Below are positions 1-9,622 of a DNA stretch of 61,455 bases, one piece after another (the first letter of the stretch is position 1; every line of letters begins with the position of its first letter). This stretch comes from a virus, in IMG/VR virus record IMGVR_UViG_3300032893_000045, positions 1 to 61,455 of that record; one strand, given 5' to 3'. The notes beneath the pieces are model-generated. The model ran no database searches. It had not been told where the DNA came from and worked only from the letters and a program-made list of their open reading frames with translations. The translations under genes were made by a program, and so were the position numbers.

Positions 1-94
1 GCGCAACGAAGTGATGGCGGCGACGTCGGCGCAGAACGCCTACACGCAGATGTTGGCGACGCTCGCCAACATGGCGAACTCCTACTCGTACTGA
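1..94 (+). CDS. C-terminal end of virion-associated protein (continues from 60700)
   Basis: Partial copy holding the last 30 residues and TGA (92-94) of the protein that starts at 60700 and wraps round the circle. It is not a separate gene. The reading frame starts at base 2. See the entry at 60700 for function. Confidence 0.93.
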   Translation, partial: RNEVMAATSAQNAYTQMLATLANMANSYSY

Positions 95-127
95 GGGGGC
101 CAAGATGGGATCGCTCAACAGCACCTA
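1..127. repeat. Terminal direct repeat, left copy
   Basis: These 127 bases are identical to 61329-61455. The repeat lies inside coding sequence (end of one gene, start of the next) and reads through without a break when the ends are joined, so the contig is circular or circularly permuted. A length of exactly 127 is a usual assembler k-mer, so I read it as an assembly overlap rather than a packaged terminal repeat. Confidence 0.97.
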
Positions 128-632
128 TGGCTCAGGGCGGCTCGCGACGACGATGACCCCCGGGGACGATAGCGGCTCGCTCTCGCCCTACGGGATCAAC
201 GCCGGGATGTTGGCGGACGCGATGAGCAAGATGTTCAACCTCTCCGAGCGGGCCGGCGAGGAGGGGCTGAGCTCCGCGATGGAGCGGCGGAAGTGGGCCG
301 AGGACGACCGTCTGCGCCGCCAGCAGCCGAACTCCGGCCTCTCCGCGGCGGCGCCGACCTCGACGATGCCCCCGCAGCAGATGAGCCCCGAGCGCCGGCT
401 CTACATGAACAAGCAGGACCTCGACTACCAGATGAACCCGCTCCAGAACTACACGGGGACGAAGGGCCCGCAGAACGGCATGAATTTCTTCAACCTCCCC
501 GCGGCGCAGGCGATGAGCACGGGGAGCCAGTTCCCGAACGGCTTCGACATCTACGCCGAGCTGCTGAAGTCGGCGGGCGGCTCGCGGCCGCAGATCGGGC
601 TGCCGGAAGCGCCGTGGGGGCAGGGGACGTGA
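105..632 (+). CDS. Hypothetical virion-region protein, 175 aa
   Basis: ATG at 105 is preceded by a GAGGGGG ribosome site. The 175-residue protein is hydrophilic and rich in Gly, Ser, Pro and Met, with no signal peptide or membrane segment. It lies between the wrap-round gene and a tiny tail-tagged gene that starts on its own stop codon (GTGA at 629). Its place in the late operon just before the giant virion protein suggests a minor structural or ejected protein. I do not recognise a family. Confidence 0.8.
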   Translation: MGSLNSTYGSGRLATTMTPGDDSGSLSPYGINAGMLADAMSKMFNLSERAGEEGLSSAMERRKWAEDDRLRRQQPNSGLSAAAPTSTMPPQQMSPERRLYMNKQDLDYQMNPLQNYTGTKGPQNGMNFFNLPAAQAMSTGSQFPNGFDIYAELLKSAGGSRPQIGLPEAPWGQGT

Positions 633-817
633 GCTCGATCCGTAACTGGAAGCACTTCCACTCGCCGGGGGACAAGCTGAGCACCTTCACCCGGAGCGAG
701 CCGGTCGACGCGAACGAGCGCGCCACGGAGCTCAAGCCGATCTATCCGCGGGCCCGGCAGCGCAAGAAGATCCGGGCGGGGGACCTGGCCGAGGCGATGG
801 CCGCGAGGAGGCTCTGA
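629..817 (+). CDS. Small basic protein with the shared C-terminal tail motif, 62 aa
   Basis: GTG at 629 overlaps the upstream TGA (GTGA), and the gene ends in an ATGA overlap with the next, so it is translationally coupled on both sides. The last 20 residues are a Lys/Arg-rich stretch followed by I-R-A-G-D-L-A-E-A-M-A-A-R. The same pattern ends the proteins at 46161, 46793 and 47023. Function is unknown. The tail could be a docking or capsid-targeting tag. Confidence 0.8.
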   Translation: MSSIRNWKHFHSPGDKLSTFTRSEPVDANERATELKPIYPRARQRKKIRAGDLAEAMAARRL

Positions 818-1995
818 TGAGCAGCACGGTGATGCCGTCGCGCGTCGCGCTCTTCGGGCGAGCGGACCGCTACGGCCGGCTTCCTGACCCGAACGCTCCG
901 GTCAACATCAGCTTCGCTCCGGACCAGGGGCAGGCCGAGTTCGACCTCGAGAACCAGCGGCTCGCCGACCAGGCGCGGCAGGGCACGGAACAGTCCACGC
1001 AGGCCAAGCTCGATGCCGCGGCCAAGGCGCAGGCGAAGCCGGGCGAGGTCGTCGAGGTCCCGCAGTACGTCGACCCGGCTGACTCCTCGCTGGGAGCCGC
1101 CTTCCGGAGCACGGTCCGCGCCGAAGTGCCGAATCCGGCGCCGCGGCCGCCCACCGCTCCGGTGCCGCAGCCCGCTCGCCAGCCGTCTCCGGCCGCGGTC
1201 CAGGCCGGGGCGCACGCCGTCGGCGCCGCCTACGCGCAGACGCACGAGGACCCGCGCCAGACCGATCCGGCCAACCCGAAGAACCTGCTCCGCTACCAGC
1301 TTCCCGGGGAGGGCTGGCAGACCTACGACGCGACCGCGGTCGGCGGCGACCCGCGGCTCCGTGCGGGACTCCACAGCCCGCGGGATCCCTTCGCCTCCTC
1401 CCGGGCCGGGCAGCCGATGCCAGGGACCTTCGAGGCCAGCGGCAACTCGACGGCCGGCGACGAGGCTGTCGTCACCCAGATCGGGCCGAACGGCGCCACG
1501 GGCGGTCCGAGCGAGACCTTCCGGACGCCGACGAAGCAGGAGGCGCTGCTGGACTGGGCCTCGTGGAAGGGCCAGAGGGAGCGGCAGGAGGCAGCCGAGG
1601 GCGCGCAGGAGGAATCCGCCAAGGCGGCGGAGGCCGGCGCGCGGGCCGCGCAGGCGCGCTCGAAGATGCTCGCCGAGGAGCCCTTCCTGGCCGAGGAGAT
1701 CGCGGCCGGGGCGCACACGGGTGTCGAGCAGATCAAGGAGCGGATGGAGGCGCAGCGGCAGGCCGTCATCCGCGGCCGGATGGTGAAGCTCCAGAACGAC
1801 ATCAACGCCATCTGGACCGACCCGCGGTATGCGAAGGCCACCGCCATGCAGAAGCAACAGGCGCAGGACCGCCTCATGCGCCAGGCCGAACTCGAGATGG
1901 GGGCGCTCGTCGAGCGCAACCTCTCGCCTCGAGTGAACCCGCTCGAGGATCTCGTGACGTCGGGCGGAGGGCAGCAGCAGCCGAAGAAGGAGTAG
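817..1995 (+). CDS. Hypothetical virion protein with coiled coil, 392 aa
   Basis: ATG at 817 has AGGAGG upstream and overlaps the previous stop. The N-terminal third is Ala/Gln/Glu-rich, the middle is Pro/Ala-rich, and residues about 245-330 are strongly charged and heptad-like (Glu, Ala, Arg, Lys), predicting a long coiled coil. It sits directly before the 2403-residue protein. In P22-like phages this position is often taken by ejection proteins, so an internal or ejected virion protein is a reasonable inference. No enzymatic motif is visible. Confidence 0.8.
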   Translation: MSSTVMPSRVALFGRADRYGRLPDPNAPVNISFAPDQGQAEFDLENQRLADQARQGTEQSTQAKLDAAAKAQAKPGEVVEVPQYVDPADSSLGAAFRSTVRAEVPNPAPRPPTAPVPQPARQPSPAAVQAGAHAVGAAYAQTHEDPRQTDPANPKNLLRYQLPGEGWQTYDATAVGGDPRLRAGLHSPRDPFASSRAGQPMPGTFEASGNSTAGDEAVVTQIGPNGATGGPSETFRTPTKQEALLDWASWKGQRERQEAAEGAQEESAKAAEAGARAAQARSKMLAEEPFLAEEIAAGAHTGVEQIKERMEAQRQAVIRGRMVKLQNDINAIWTDPRYAKATAMQKQQAQDRLMRQAELEMGALVERNLSPRVNPLEDLVTSGGGQQQPKKE

Positions 1996-1998
1996 CCG

Positions 1999-4900
1999 GT
2001 GCCGCGGACGCGGTTCGACGACGAGATGGACCGGATCCTGGCACGGCTGCCTCCTTTGGCACCCGGCGCGGCCGCGCCCGACTACAGCGCGGACCCCGAC
2101 GCGCTCGCGTCCCTGGCCGCCGTCTCCGCCCAGACCCCCGAGGAGGAGGAGAAGAAGCGGGGGATCCTGTCCACGCTCGGAGCGATCATGAACGCTCCGA
2201 AGCGAGCCGTGGGCGTGGCCGCGAACTACTACGCAGGCGGCCCGCTACAGCAGCGAGTTCTCACTGGCGAGGAGCCAGTCCCGGCCGGAACCCTCCTGGC
2301 CGAGGGGCTCGCGGGGCGCCCAGACGTGAGCCAGTCTCCGGCCGAGCAGCACGCCCGGGGCGTCGGCCGGGCCGTGGGCGAGTTCGTCGGCGACATGGCG
2401 ACGGACCCGGTGAACGCAGGGCTGATGCTCGCGGGCCTACCGGGCGGCCCAGTAGGCTCCGCGGCGAAATGGCTCTTCCGCGCCATGATGGCGAAGGCGA
2501 CAGCCGAAGGCGTCGCTCGGACCTACGAGAACTACCGACGCGAAGGATGGACACCGACCACGTCTGAGGAGGGCGCCAAGGCAGCGCTCTCGGGCCTCAC
2601 GCTCGGAAGCACCTTCCTGGGAGGGGCGCCGCGCGAGCCGCTCAACGCGAATCCGGAAGGCTGGACAGCGGGAGGCGAGAACGCCGAGACGGGCGTCATG
2701 CCGCTGCGGCCGCCCGTGGTCTACGCGCGGGAGATCCCCCGCGAGCCCGGCGCGCCCCGCGCCCCGCGTCTACCTCCGGCGCCGCCCGACTACGGCGCCT
2801 ACCCCGCCCAGATCGCCCCCGGCTACCCCCTGCCGCCCGGTCCGGAGGCTGGCGTCGGCGAGGCTGGCGCCGAGGTCCCTCCGCCGCCGCGGCCCCCCGT
2901 GGCGCCGCCGGGCCCTCCGGCGCTCCCCGAGGTCAACATCCCCAAGACGCCCGACCAGATGTCGGACGAGGCCCTCCTCTCGACGCTGTCGGGCATCGAG
3001 GGGGCGATCCGGACGTCGATCCAGCAGAACGACCTGACCCGGGCGATGGACCTGCGGCGCCATCGCAGCGCCCTTCAGGACCTCTACCGCGCCAGGCGGT
3101 ACGGGCCGGACTACGTCGTCGGCCGCGCCGGGGACCTCCTCCAGCTTCGGGACCAACTCCAGCAGGAGCGGGCCGGCGGCGTCGACATGAACCGGGCCCT
3201 CCAGATCGAGGAATCCCTCCAGATCATCGAGGCCGAGCTCCAGCACGCCTCGCTCGGAGCCACCGCGGCGGCCGCCCCGGGCGCAGCGACCGGGCCAGCC
3301 GCGCCTCCGCGCCCTCCGGTGATGCCGGAGACGGCCCCCGTGACCGCTCCAGGCCCGGCGCCGTCCAGGATGCCCCACGTTGCGACGCAGGAGCCTCCGG
3401 CGACCGCCGAGCCGCTGACCCCCCTCGAGGGCGTGCAGGCGGGCAAGCTGGCAACGCGGCCGGGCATCCAGGAACTCCTCGAGCGCGCACAGGCCGAGGG
3501 CGCCGGCCAGCCGGAGGCGCCGCGGCCGGAGGAGGCCAAGGTTCTCACGGGAGGCGAAGCGGCTGGCGCGGGCGCGCGAGCCGGGGCCCAGGAGCCACCG
3601 CCGCCCGTCGAGGTGCTGCCGCCGGCTCCCGGGCCCATGCCCCCACCCGGCGCCCCGGTGGTGGACGTCACGCCGCCCGCGCCTCGCCTCCGGATACCGG
3701 CACCGACGCCGGCCCCAGCCCCCCGCCCGGAACCGGCACCGCCTGCCTCCGTCCCTGTTCCTACCGCTGCGGCCGGTCCGCAGCCGGCTCCCACCGCGCC
3801 ACCCCTTCCTTCGCCGGCACCCCGGGCGGGGCCTGCCGAAGAGGAAGCGCCGAGCATACCAGGCCGGGCGCTCACGCCCAAGGAGTCGACGCGGAAGCCG
3901 CAGGCGGCCCCGAAAGTCGGCCAGTTCGACCTCGACGGCGAGCCGTACTGGTCGAACAACCACATGATCGTCCACGGCCGAGCCCGCGGCGCCTCGAAGC
4001 TCGCGGTTGCGCCGGAGGCGATCGTCAAGGCCACGGCCGCGGACGTCCCGGCCCAGCCGATCGGCTTCGAGGAGGGCAGTCCGGCGATCACGCAACTCCA
4101 TGGCAAGACGACGCCGGAGCGCGTCCCGGCGGTCTGGCTCCAGGGCGCGATCCGGCCAGGCCAGCCGGTCTCCGTCCCGGTCGATCCGGACTACTTCCAC
4201 ACCGTCCGGGCGGCCGGCGAGGGCGAATGGCGCGTGGACCGCAAGGGGACGCGGGCGACGCTCTACGGGCCCGAGGGTCGGCTGGTCGGCTCGATCGCCC
4301 GGCTCCACGCCGAGCGGACGCCGCCCGAGGATCTCCAGCCGCTTCCTGCCCGCGGCGCGCCCACCGCGGACGTCGCCGCCGTGGCCCAGCACCAGGCCGC
4401 GCTCGAGGACGCCAAGGACAAGGCCGGCAAGGTCCGGTGGGCGAAGGTCCCCGACCCACCCCGAGACGAGGAGGGCAACCGCATCCTGCCGGGGCAGGAG
4501 GACTGGACTCCTGCGCGCCGGGCGCTCGTCCATGCCACCGCCGACGACGCCGTGCGGCAGGTGGCCGAGGAGGAGCGGCTCGAGCCGACCGGCCCTCGCG
4601 ACATCGTGGATGAGAACGGCCGGGCGCGCCGGGAGGGCCAGCGGGTCGGCCGGGCGAACCGGGACATGGGGCGCGGCTGGGAGGGCGAGCGGGAGACCTT
4701 CGCCGTCGGCTCGAAGAAGCCCGGGACGGCCGTCGAGGATGTGAACCTCGGCCCGAAGGAGATGGTCGCCGCCCTGAAGCGGGACAAGGGCAACCCGGAG
4801 GAGACGGAGATCCACCAGGCCGTCGACAAGTGGAACACCGAGTTCGCCTACCGCCATGCGTCTGAAATCCAGACTGACCCGCTGTGGTCCCGGGGATACC

Positions 4901-7900
4901 CCGACGAGATCGCGGCCGGGCTGCGGGACCGCCAGCGCGCGGGGGCGCCTCCGGAGCCAGCGCCGGTCGAGACGGCTCCCCGCCGGCCGCTCTACGAGAA
5001 GACGAAGGAGGGCGATCAAGCCCTGATCCCGGGGACGCTCGAGGCCGCGGCCGGCACGCCGGCCCCGAAGCCGGCCGAGACGTTCGCCGAGGCGCCGCTC
5101 TTCCGCCAGGACGAGGAGGCGGCCGCCCGCGAGCGCCAAGCCGCCTTCGAGCGGGCCCAGCAGCCGCTTCCGATCGAGGATCGTCTGGCGACGGTCGAGA
5201 AGGAGAACGCCGCGCTGAAGGAGCAGCGGCTCGCCCAACTCGAGGCGGAGAACAAGGCGCTCGCCGAGAAGGTGGCGCCGGTCAAGGCGCTGCCCCGCCT
5301 CGCGGAAGTGACGGCCGACGGAGGCCAGTTGACGCTCGCCTTCCACCGGGCAGAGGGCACGGTGGACAAGGAGACGCTGCGCTCCTTCCTTCAGCCGATG
5401 GCACCGGAGCACTCCGTCAACCTCGAGTCGGTGGACACCAGCCACGGCCTGAATCCCGACCTGCAAGTCTTCAAGGCGACCTTCTGGAACAAGGCGAACC
5501 AGCTTGATCCAGCCGCCGCGAAGCAGGTCGAGCAGGCGCTCGGCGGCCGGATGCGCCGCGAGCCGCCCCTGCCTATGGTCGAGGATCAGGCCAAGGAGAT
5601 CGGCGAGAGGCTCGCCCGCGCTGGCGCGACGCCCGGTATGCTGGGTCCGTGGGACGGCCACGGCGATCGGCCCGGCAGCCTCCAGCCGGACCCGACGGAC
5701 CGGAAACTGACCGCCTGGCTGCGCGTCCGCGACGCAGCCCGCGACCTCGGCGCCGAGATGAAGGACGGGATCGTGCGCCCTGACACCCAGCGTCAGGCGT
5801 TCGGCGCCCGGGAAGCCTTCGTCAGCAAGTACGGAGCGCTCCACAACGCGACTGCCTTCGCCGCGGATCCCGATTATGCCCTCACCCTGGCTCTCGAGGA
5901 CTGGACGCCGCCCAGCGAGAAGGTCCCCGGCAAGGTCGCGCCCATCCGGGCAGCCGCCGCGAAGCCGTCGAAGCTGCTGACGACGGACCAGATCAGCGAG
6001 CAGGAGTTCGGCGAGCGGCTCGCCCAGGCCGTCGATGAAGCCGGCCCGACGGCAGCCAAGCAGGCGGCCGAAGACGCGGACGACGCCTACCAGGCCGAGC
6101 TCGAGCGGGTCTACGGGAAGGAGGCCGGAGACGCCCGCTACGACCTGGCGCGCAACACCGCGACGCCTGAGCTCTTCCGGCTGCGGCAGGCGAAGGACGA
6201 GGCGGACCGGGTCAACCTCCGCCACGGCGGAGGCGGCCAGCAACCGCCGCCCCCGACCAAGCCGGCGCCGCCGGGCGCGCCCGAGGCGGAGCCGCCCGAA
6301 TCGAAGTGGAAGAAGATCGTCGACGGCGCCAAGAAGCGCAACCGGAAGCGGGCCCGCGGCGGGACGGCGAACATGGGCGTCGACCCCGAGCACCTGGCCG
6401 ACGTGGCGATCGAAGGCGCGGACCTCGCCTATCGCGGCGCCAAGAGCTTCGGCTCGTGGTCCGAGGCCATGATGCGGACGGTCGGCCGGATGTTCGGCGG
6501 CCTGCGCGACTTCCTGGCTGGGATCTGGCGCGCGATCCGGCGGCTCTTCAGTCCGGCTGAGCGCGAGGGCGCGCCGCGGGAGGAGGCCGGAGCCGGTGGT
6601 GGTGAGCCTCCGCGGCCCCCGCGTCCGCCCAGGATGCCGCCGCGAGGCGAGGCGCCCGAGCCCGAGGGGCGCCGCGGGCCCGAGCCGTTCACTGGCGCCG
6701 CTGCGCGCCGAGCGGGCGAAGCGGCTGCCCATGCCGGCGAAGAGCCGATGCCCGAGCGCGGGAAGCCGGGCGGCAGGCCAGACGACCCGATCAACTTCCG
6801 GCGCACGCAGACAGAGGAGGACGTCGCCGACTACGAGAAGCGCTTCGTCGACGCCGCGCGGGAGGAGTTTGCGAACGCGCGTAGGCCGATGACCTTCGAC
6901 GAGATCAAGCGCCTCGCCCTTCAGAACGGCTACACGGCAGAGGAAGTCATCCGGCTCCAGAAGCTACATGGCGTCCTCGATGCCGCCCAGATCACAGGCG
7001 GCCGCCGGGCCCGGGAGACGGCGGCGGCCTTCGCAACAGAGAAGCTCCGCGACTGGCGCGACCTCCAGAAGCGGTTCTCCGAAGAGACCGACGAGAAGGT
7101 GAAGGCGCGACTGAAGGAGGAGGTCCTCGAGGCCCAGCGCGAATACTTCATCGCCAACTCGAAGTTCGGAGCCATCGCGCTGCACAGCGTCGCCGCCGGG
7201 ACGGAGATCGGACGCGCCCTCGCGGCCATGCGTATCGCCTCCGAGCCGCTGAGCCCGCTCGAGCTCACCTTCCAGAAGCTACTCCGTGGCGCGATCAATC
7301 AGAAGCAGGCCGACGCGCTCGCCGACGCGCTGCTGCGGAAGGACGCCGCGGCGGTCACCCGGATTGCCCGGGAGATGAACAAGCCGAAGGTCTGGGACTA
7401 CGTCCGAGAATACTGGGTCAACTCTCTGATCTCCGGCCTGCCCACGTTCGCGGCGAAGCGGCTCTCGGACGTGGCCTTCGAGTCCTTCCTGCGGATCCCC
7501 GAGCGCGGCGTCGCGGGTGTCCTCGAGAAGGGCCCTCGGCAGTTCTTCGAGCGCATGTTCGGACGCAAGGTCTCGCCGGAGCCGGAGCGGTGGACCCGCG
7601 AGATGCAGGAGGCTTTCAAGGCTCACCTGAACGCCAACTTCGGGCTGATGGACTCGCTGAAGGCGGCGGCGGACTACCTGATCCACCCGGACAAGGCCGA
7701 GCTCGACCTCTTCACCTTCGGAGAGCTTCACCCTCCGGCGATCCCGGGCCCGTTCGGGACCGTGATCCGCAGCGCCAGCCGCATCATCAAGGGCCTCGAC
7801 TACGGGGCGAAGTACGCCGCGATGCAGAGCGAGGTGGCTGCGCGGATCCTCCGGCAGGTCATGGGCGAGGCGCAGAAGAGCGGCATCGCGTGGGACGAGG

Positions 7901-9210
7901 CGCACGTCCAGGCACGGATGGGCGAGCTCCAGGACCAGTTCGGCCGCTTCGCCGACATCATGACGCGAAAGCAGATGGGCGAGGTCCTCTCGCGCGAGGA
8001 GAACCGCTACGTCGCCCAGAACCCCAAGCTCCAGGCGATGTACGACGGCAGCATGGCCGCCGCGCGCCAAGCCACCTTCCAGGACCAGGTCGACCCGCTG
8101 ACCCGCGCCTTCATGCAGATGCGGCATCAGCACCCGTGGATCAGCCTCTTCGTCCCCTTCATGGCGGTGCCGAGCCGGATCCTGGCGAACGCGCTCCAGC
8201 GCTCCCCGTTCGGCGCCTACAGCGTCTTCCGCCGGGCGCAGACGGGCGAGCTCACGGGTGGCGCGCTCTCGGACGAGATGGCGAAGGTCGTCTGGGGCAA
8301 CCTGCTCGGAGCGGGCCTGTACCTCGCGGCGCGGCAGGGCTTCATCACCGGCTCCGGGCCGACCGATCCGGACGCGCAGCGGGTCTGGCGGGACACCGGC
8401 AAGGTCCCCTATGCCGTCAAGTTCGGGAACACCTGGGTCTCGCTGTCGCGCATGGAGCCGCTCGGCACCACGATCGGCTGGGCCGGCGACCTCGCGGAGG
8501 CGACGGATCCCAAGACCGCCGGCCACCTGTACGACAAGCTCCTCCAGAGCCTCACGACGAACCTCGTACAGAAGACCTACCTCCAGGGCATCGTCTCCCT
8601 GAGCGAGGCGATCGGCGACCCGGCCCGCGAGGGCCCGCTGGCCCTGCGTCGGATGGCCGGTGTCGTGGTGCCCAACATCTTCGCCAAGGCCGCGCAAGCG
8701 ATCGACCCCGTCGTGCGAGAGACGCCGGACATCAGCTCCACGATCCTCTCGAGGATCCCGATCCTTTCCGAGAGCGTCCCGGCGCGGCACGGCGGGACCG
8801 GCGAGGAGATCACGCGGCCCGAGGACGTCGTCTCGCGCTTCGCCTCGCCCTTCCGCTACTCCCCGGAAGCGGGCCCAGAGAAGAACCTTGAGCGCATCTT
8901 CCTCGAGACCGGCTACATCCCGTCGTCGTCGCCGAAGAACATGGTCGTGCCGGGGACGGAGGGAAAGAGCATCGACCTCACGCCCGACGAGCGGGCCACC
9001 TACGCCGGCTACGCCTCGCGCGCCACGGAGTTCGCCCGCGGCCTGGCCGAGGACGACAGCTTCACGAACCTGCCTCCTGTCGCTCAGGAGGAGGTCCTGC
9101 GTCGGATCTACCGCTACTCGCACGACGCCGCCCACGAAGCGCTGCTCGCCTCCGTGATGCAGCGGGTCTCCGGCGGCGAAGTCGAGTGGCGCGAGCGGAA
9201 GCGGAAGTAG
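1999..9210 (+). CDS. Giant virion-associated protein with large-polyvalent-protein features, 2403 aa
   Basis: GTG at 1999 has AAGGAG six bases upstream. Residues about 270-650 are Pro/Ala-rich and probably disordered, and a heptad segment (KENAALKEQ) lies near 1070. Residues about 1455-1515 hold a stretch with S-W-S-E-A-M and a following amphipathic region, of a kind I associate with phage polyvalent proteins. The last 800 residues are mostly helical and include I-T-G-S-G-P-T-D-P near 2114, then a conserved-looking Trp-Arg, Pro-Tyr and Glu-Pro-Leu-Gly pattern. It is likely packaged and ejected with the DNA, like P22 ejection proteins or P1 DarB. No helicase or lysozyme motif was found. Confidence 0.88.
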   Translation: MPRTRFDDEMDRILARLPPLAPGAAAPDYSADPDALASLAAVSAQTPEEEEKKRGILSTLGAIMNAPKRAVGVAANYYAGGPLQQRVLTGEEPVPAGTLLAEGLAGRPDVSQSPAEQHARGVGRAVGEFVGDMATDPVNAGLMLAGLPGGPVGSAAKWLFRAMMAKATAEGVARTYENYRREGWTPTTSEEGAKAALSGLTLGSTFLGGAPREPLNANPEGWTAGGENAETGVMPLRPPVVYAREIPREPGAPRAPRLPPAPPDYGAYPAQIAPGYPLPPGPEAGVGEAGAEVPPPPRPPVAPPGPPALPEVNIPKTPDQMSDEALLSTLSGIEGAIRTSIQQNDLTRAMDLRRHRSALQDLYRARRYGPDYVVGRAGDLLQLRDQLQQERAGGVDMNRALQIEESLQIIEAELQHASLGATAAAAPGAATGPAAPPRPPVMPETAPVTAPGPAPSRMPHVATQEPPATAEPLTPLEGVQAGKLATRPGIQELLERAQAEGAGQPEAPRPEEAKVLTGGEAAGAGARAGAQEPPPPVEVLPPAPGPMPPPGAPVVDVTPPAPRLRIPAPTPAPAPRPEPAPPASVPVPTAAAGPQPAPTAPPLPSPAPRAGPAEEEAPSIPGRALTPKESTRKPQAAPKVGQFDLDGEPYWSNNHMIVHGRARGASKLAVAPEAIVKATAADVPAQPIGFEEGSPAITQLHGKTTPERVPAVWLQGAIRPGQPVSVPVDPDYFHTVRAAGEGEWRVDRKGTRATLYGPEGRLVGSIARLHAERTPPEDLQPLPARGAPTADVAAVAQHQAALEDAKDKAGKVRWAKVPDPPRDEEGNRILPGQEDWTPARRALVHATADDAVRQVAEEERLEPTGPRDIVDENGRARREGQRVGRANRDMGRGWEGERETFAVGSKKPGTAVEDVNLGPKEMVAALKRDKGNPEETEIHQAVDKWNTEFAYRHASEIQTDPLWSRGYPDEIAAGLRDRQRAGAPPEPAPVETAPRRPLYEKTKEGDQALIPGTLEAAAGTPAPKPAETFAEAPLFRQDEEAAARERQAAFERAQQPLPIEDRLATVEKENAALKEQRLAQLEAENKALAEKVAPVKALPRLAEVTADGGQLTLAFHRAEGTVDKETLRSFLQPMAPEHSVNLESVDTSHGLNPDLQVFKATFWNKANQLDPAAAKQVEQALGGRMRREPPLPMVEDQAKEIGERLARAGATPGMLGPWDGHGDRPGSLQPDPTDRKLTAWLRVRDAARDLGAEMKDGIVRPDTQRQAFGAREAFVSKYGALHNATAFAADPDYALTLALEDWTPPSEKVPGKVAPIRAAAAKPSKLLTTDQISEQEFGERLAQAVDEAGPTAAKQAAEDADDAYQAELERVYGKEAGDARYDLARNTATPELFRLRQAKDEADRVNLRHGGGGQQPPPPTKPAPPGAPEAEPPESKWKKIVDGAKKRNRKRARGGTANMGVDPEHLADVAIEGADLAYRGAKSFGSWSEAMMRTVGRMFGGLRDFLAGIWRAIRRLFSPAEREGAPREEAGAGGGEPPRPPRPPRMPPRGEAPEPEGRRGPEPFTGAAARRAGEAAAHAGEEPMPERGKPGGRPDDPINFRRTQTEEDVADYEKRFVDAAREEFANARRPMTFDEIKRLALQNGYTAEEVIRLQKLHGVLDAAQITGGRRARETAAAFATEKLRDWRDLQKRFSEETDEKVKARLKEEVLEAQREYFIANSKFGAIALHSVAAGTEIGRALAAMRIASEPLSPLELTFQKLLRGAINQKQADALADALLRKDAAAVTRIAREMNKPKVWDYVREYWVNSLISGLPTFAAKRLSDVAFESFLRIPERGVAGVLEKGPRQFFERMFGRKVSPEPERWTREMQEAFKAHLNANFGLMDSLKAAADYLIHPDKAELDLFTFGELHPPAIPGPFGTVIRSASRIIKGLDYGAKYAAMQSEVAARILRQVMGEAQKSGIAWDEAHVQARMGELQDQFGRFADIMTRKQMGEVLSREENRYVAQNPKLQAMYDGSMAAARQATFQDQVDPLTRAFMQMRHQHPWISLFVPFMAVPSRILANALQRSPFGAYSVFRRAQTGELTGGALSDEMAKVVWGNLLGAGLYLAARQGFITGSGPTDPDAQRVWRDTGKVPYAVKFGNTWVSLSRMEPLGTTIGWAGDLAEATDPKTAGHLYDKLLQSLTTNLVQKTYLQGIVSLSEAIGDPAREGPLALRRMAGVVVPNIFAKAAQAIDPVVRETPDISSTILSRIPILSESVPARHGGTGEEITRPEDVVSRFASPFRYSPEAGPEKNLERIFLETGYIPSSSPKNMVVPGTEGKSIDLTPDERATYAGYASRATEFARGLAEDDSFTNLPPVAQEEVLRRIYRYSHDAAHEALLASVMQRVSGGEVEWRERKRK

Positions 9211-9211
9211 C

Positions 9212-9622
9212 ATGGCGTGGCTCAGAGACTTCCGGTCGGGCACCTGGGAGAAGGTCAGGGGCGAGCTCTACCTGTTCCTTCAGGGCGTGCAGGAGAGCCT
9301 CGACGGCCGCAAGGGTTACACGAGCGAGCAGTACCAGGTCCGATCGGAGAAGGGTAAGGCGGGAGGCTACGCCAGCCTCGGCGGGGACGCCGCGGTCCTC
9401 GACATCCAGCTTCGCTCCCTCATCGGCGACACGGGCGCAGGCGGTCACCGCGGTCTCGTCCCGGCGCCGGTAGCCGGCGATGCGGCGGCGGGTCGGTTCC
9501 TCAAGGCGGACGCGACGTGGTCCGTCCCGGCCGGCGGCGGCGGCGGGTCACCCAACCTCGACGGCGGATTCCCCGATACCATCTACGGCGGCGTGACGCC
9601 GATTGACGGAGGGACGCCCTGA
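9212..9622 (+). CDS. Tail-fibre-associated protein, 136 aa
   Basis: ATG at 9212 follows the giant gene by one base and the gene ends in a TGATG overlap with the fibre gene. The C-terminal half has the pattern G-R-F-L-K-A-D-A-T-W-S-V-P followed by a Gly-rich linker, which is widespread in phage fibre and receptor-binding proteins. It probably joins the fibre to the tail or forms its N-terminal partner. No catalytic residues are visible. Confidence 0.8.
   Translation: MAWLRDFRSGTWEKVRGELYLFLQGVQESLDGRKGYTSEQYQVRSEKGKAGGYASLGGDAAVLDIQLRSLIGDTGAGGHRGLVPAPVAGDAAAGRFLKADATWSVPAGGGGGSPNLDGGFPDTIYGGVTPIDGGTP

Noticed and set aside
1-127. True packaged direct terminal repeat
   Set aside because: Exactly 127 bases, inside coding sequence, equals a common assembler k-mer. 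A genuine terminal repeat cannot be excluded without read ends.
2770-6732. Minus-strand open frame of 1320 codons opposite the giant virion gene
   Set aside because: It is Arg/Gly/Leu-rich low-complexity sequence with no ribosome site or motifs, a normal antisense shadow in GC-rich DNA. The same holds for the long frames at 7279-9243, 43053-45185 and 51270-53729.
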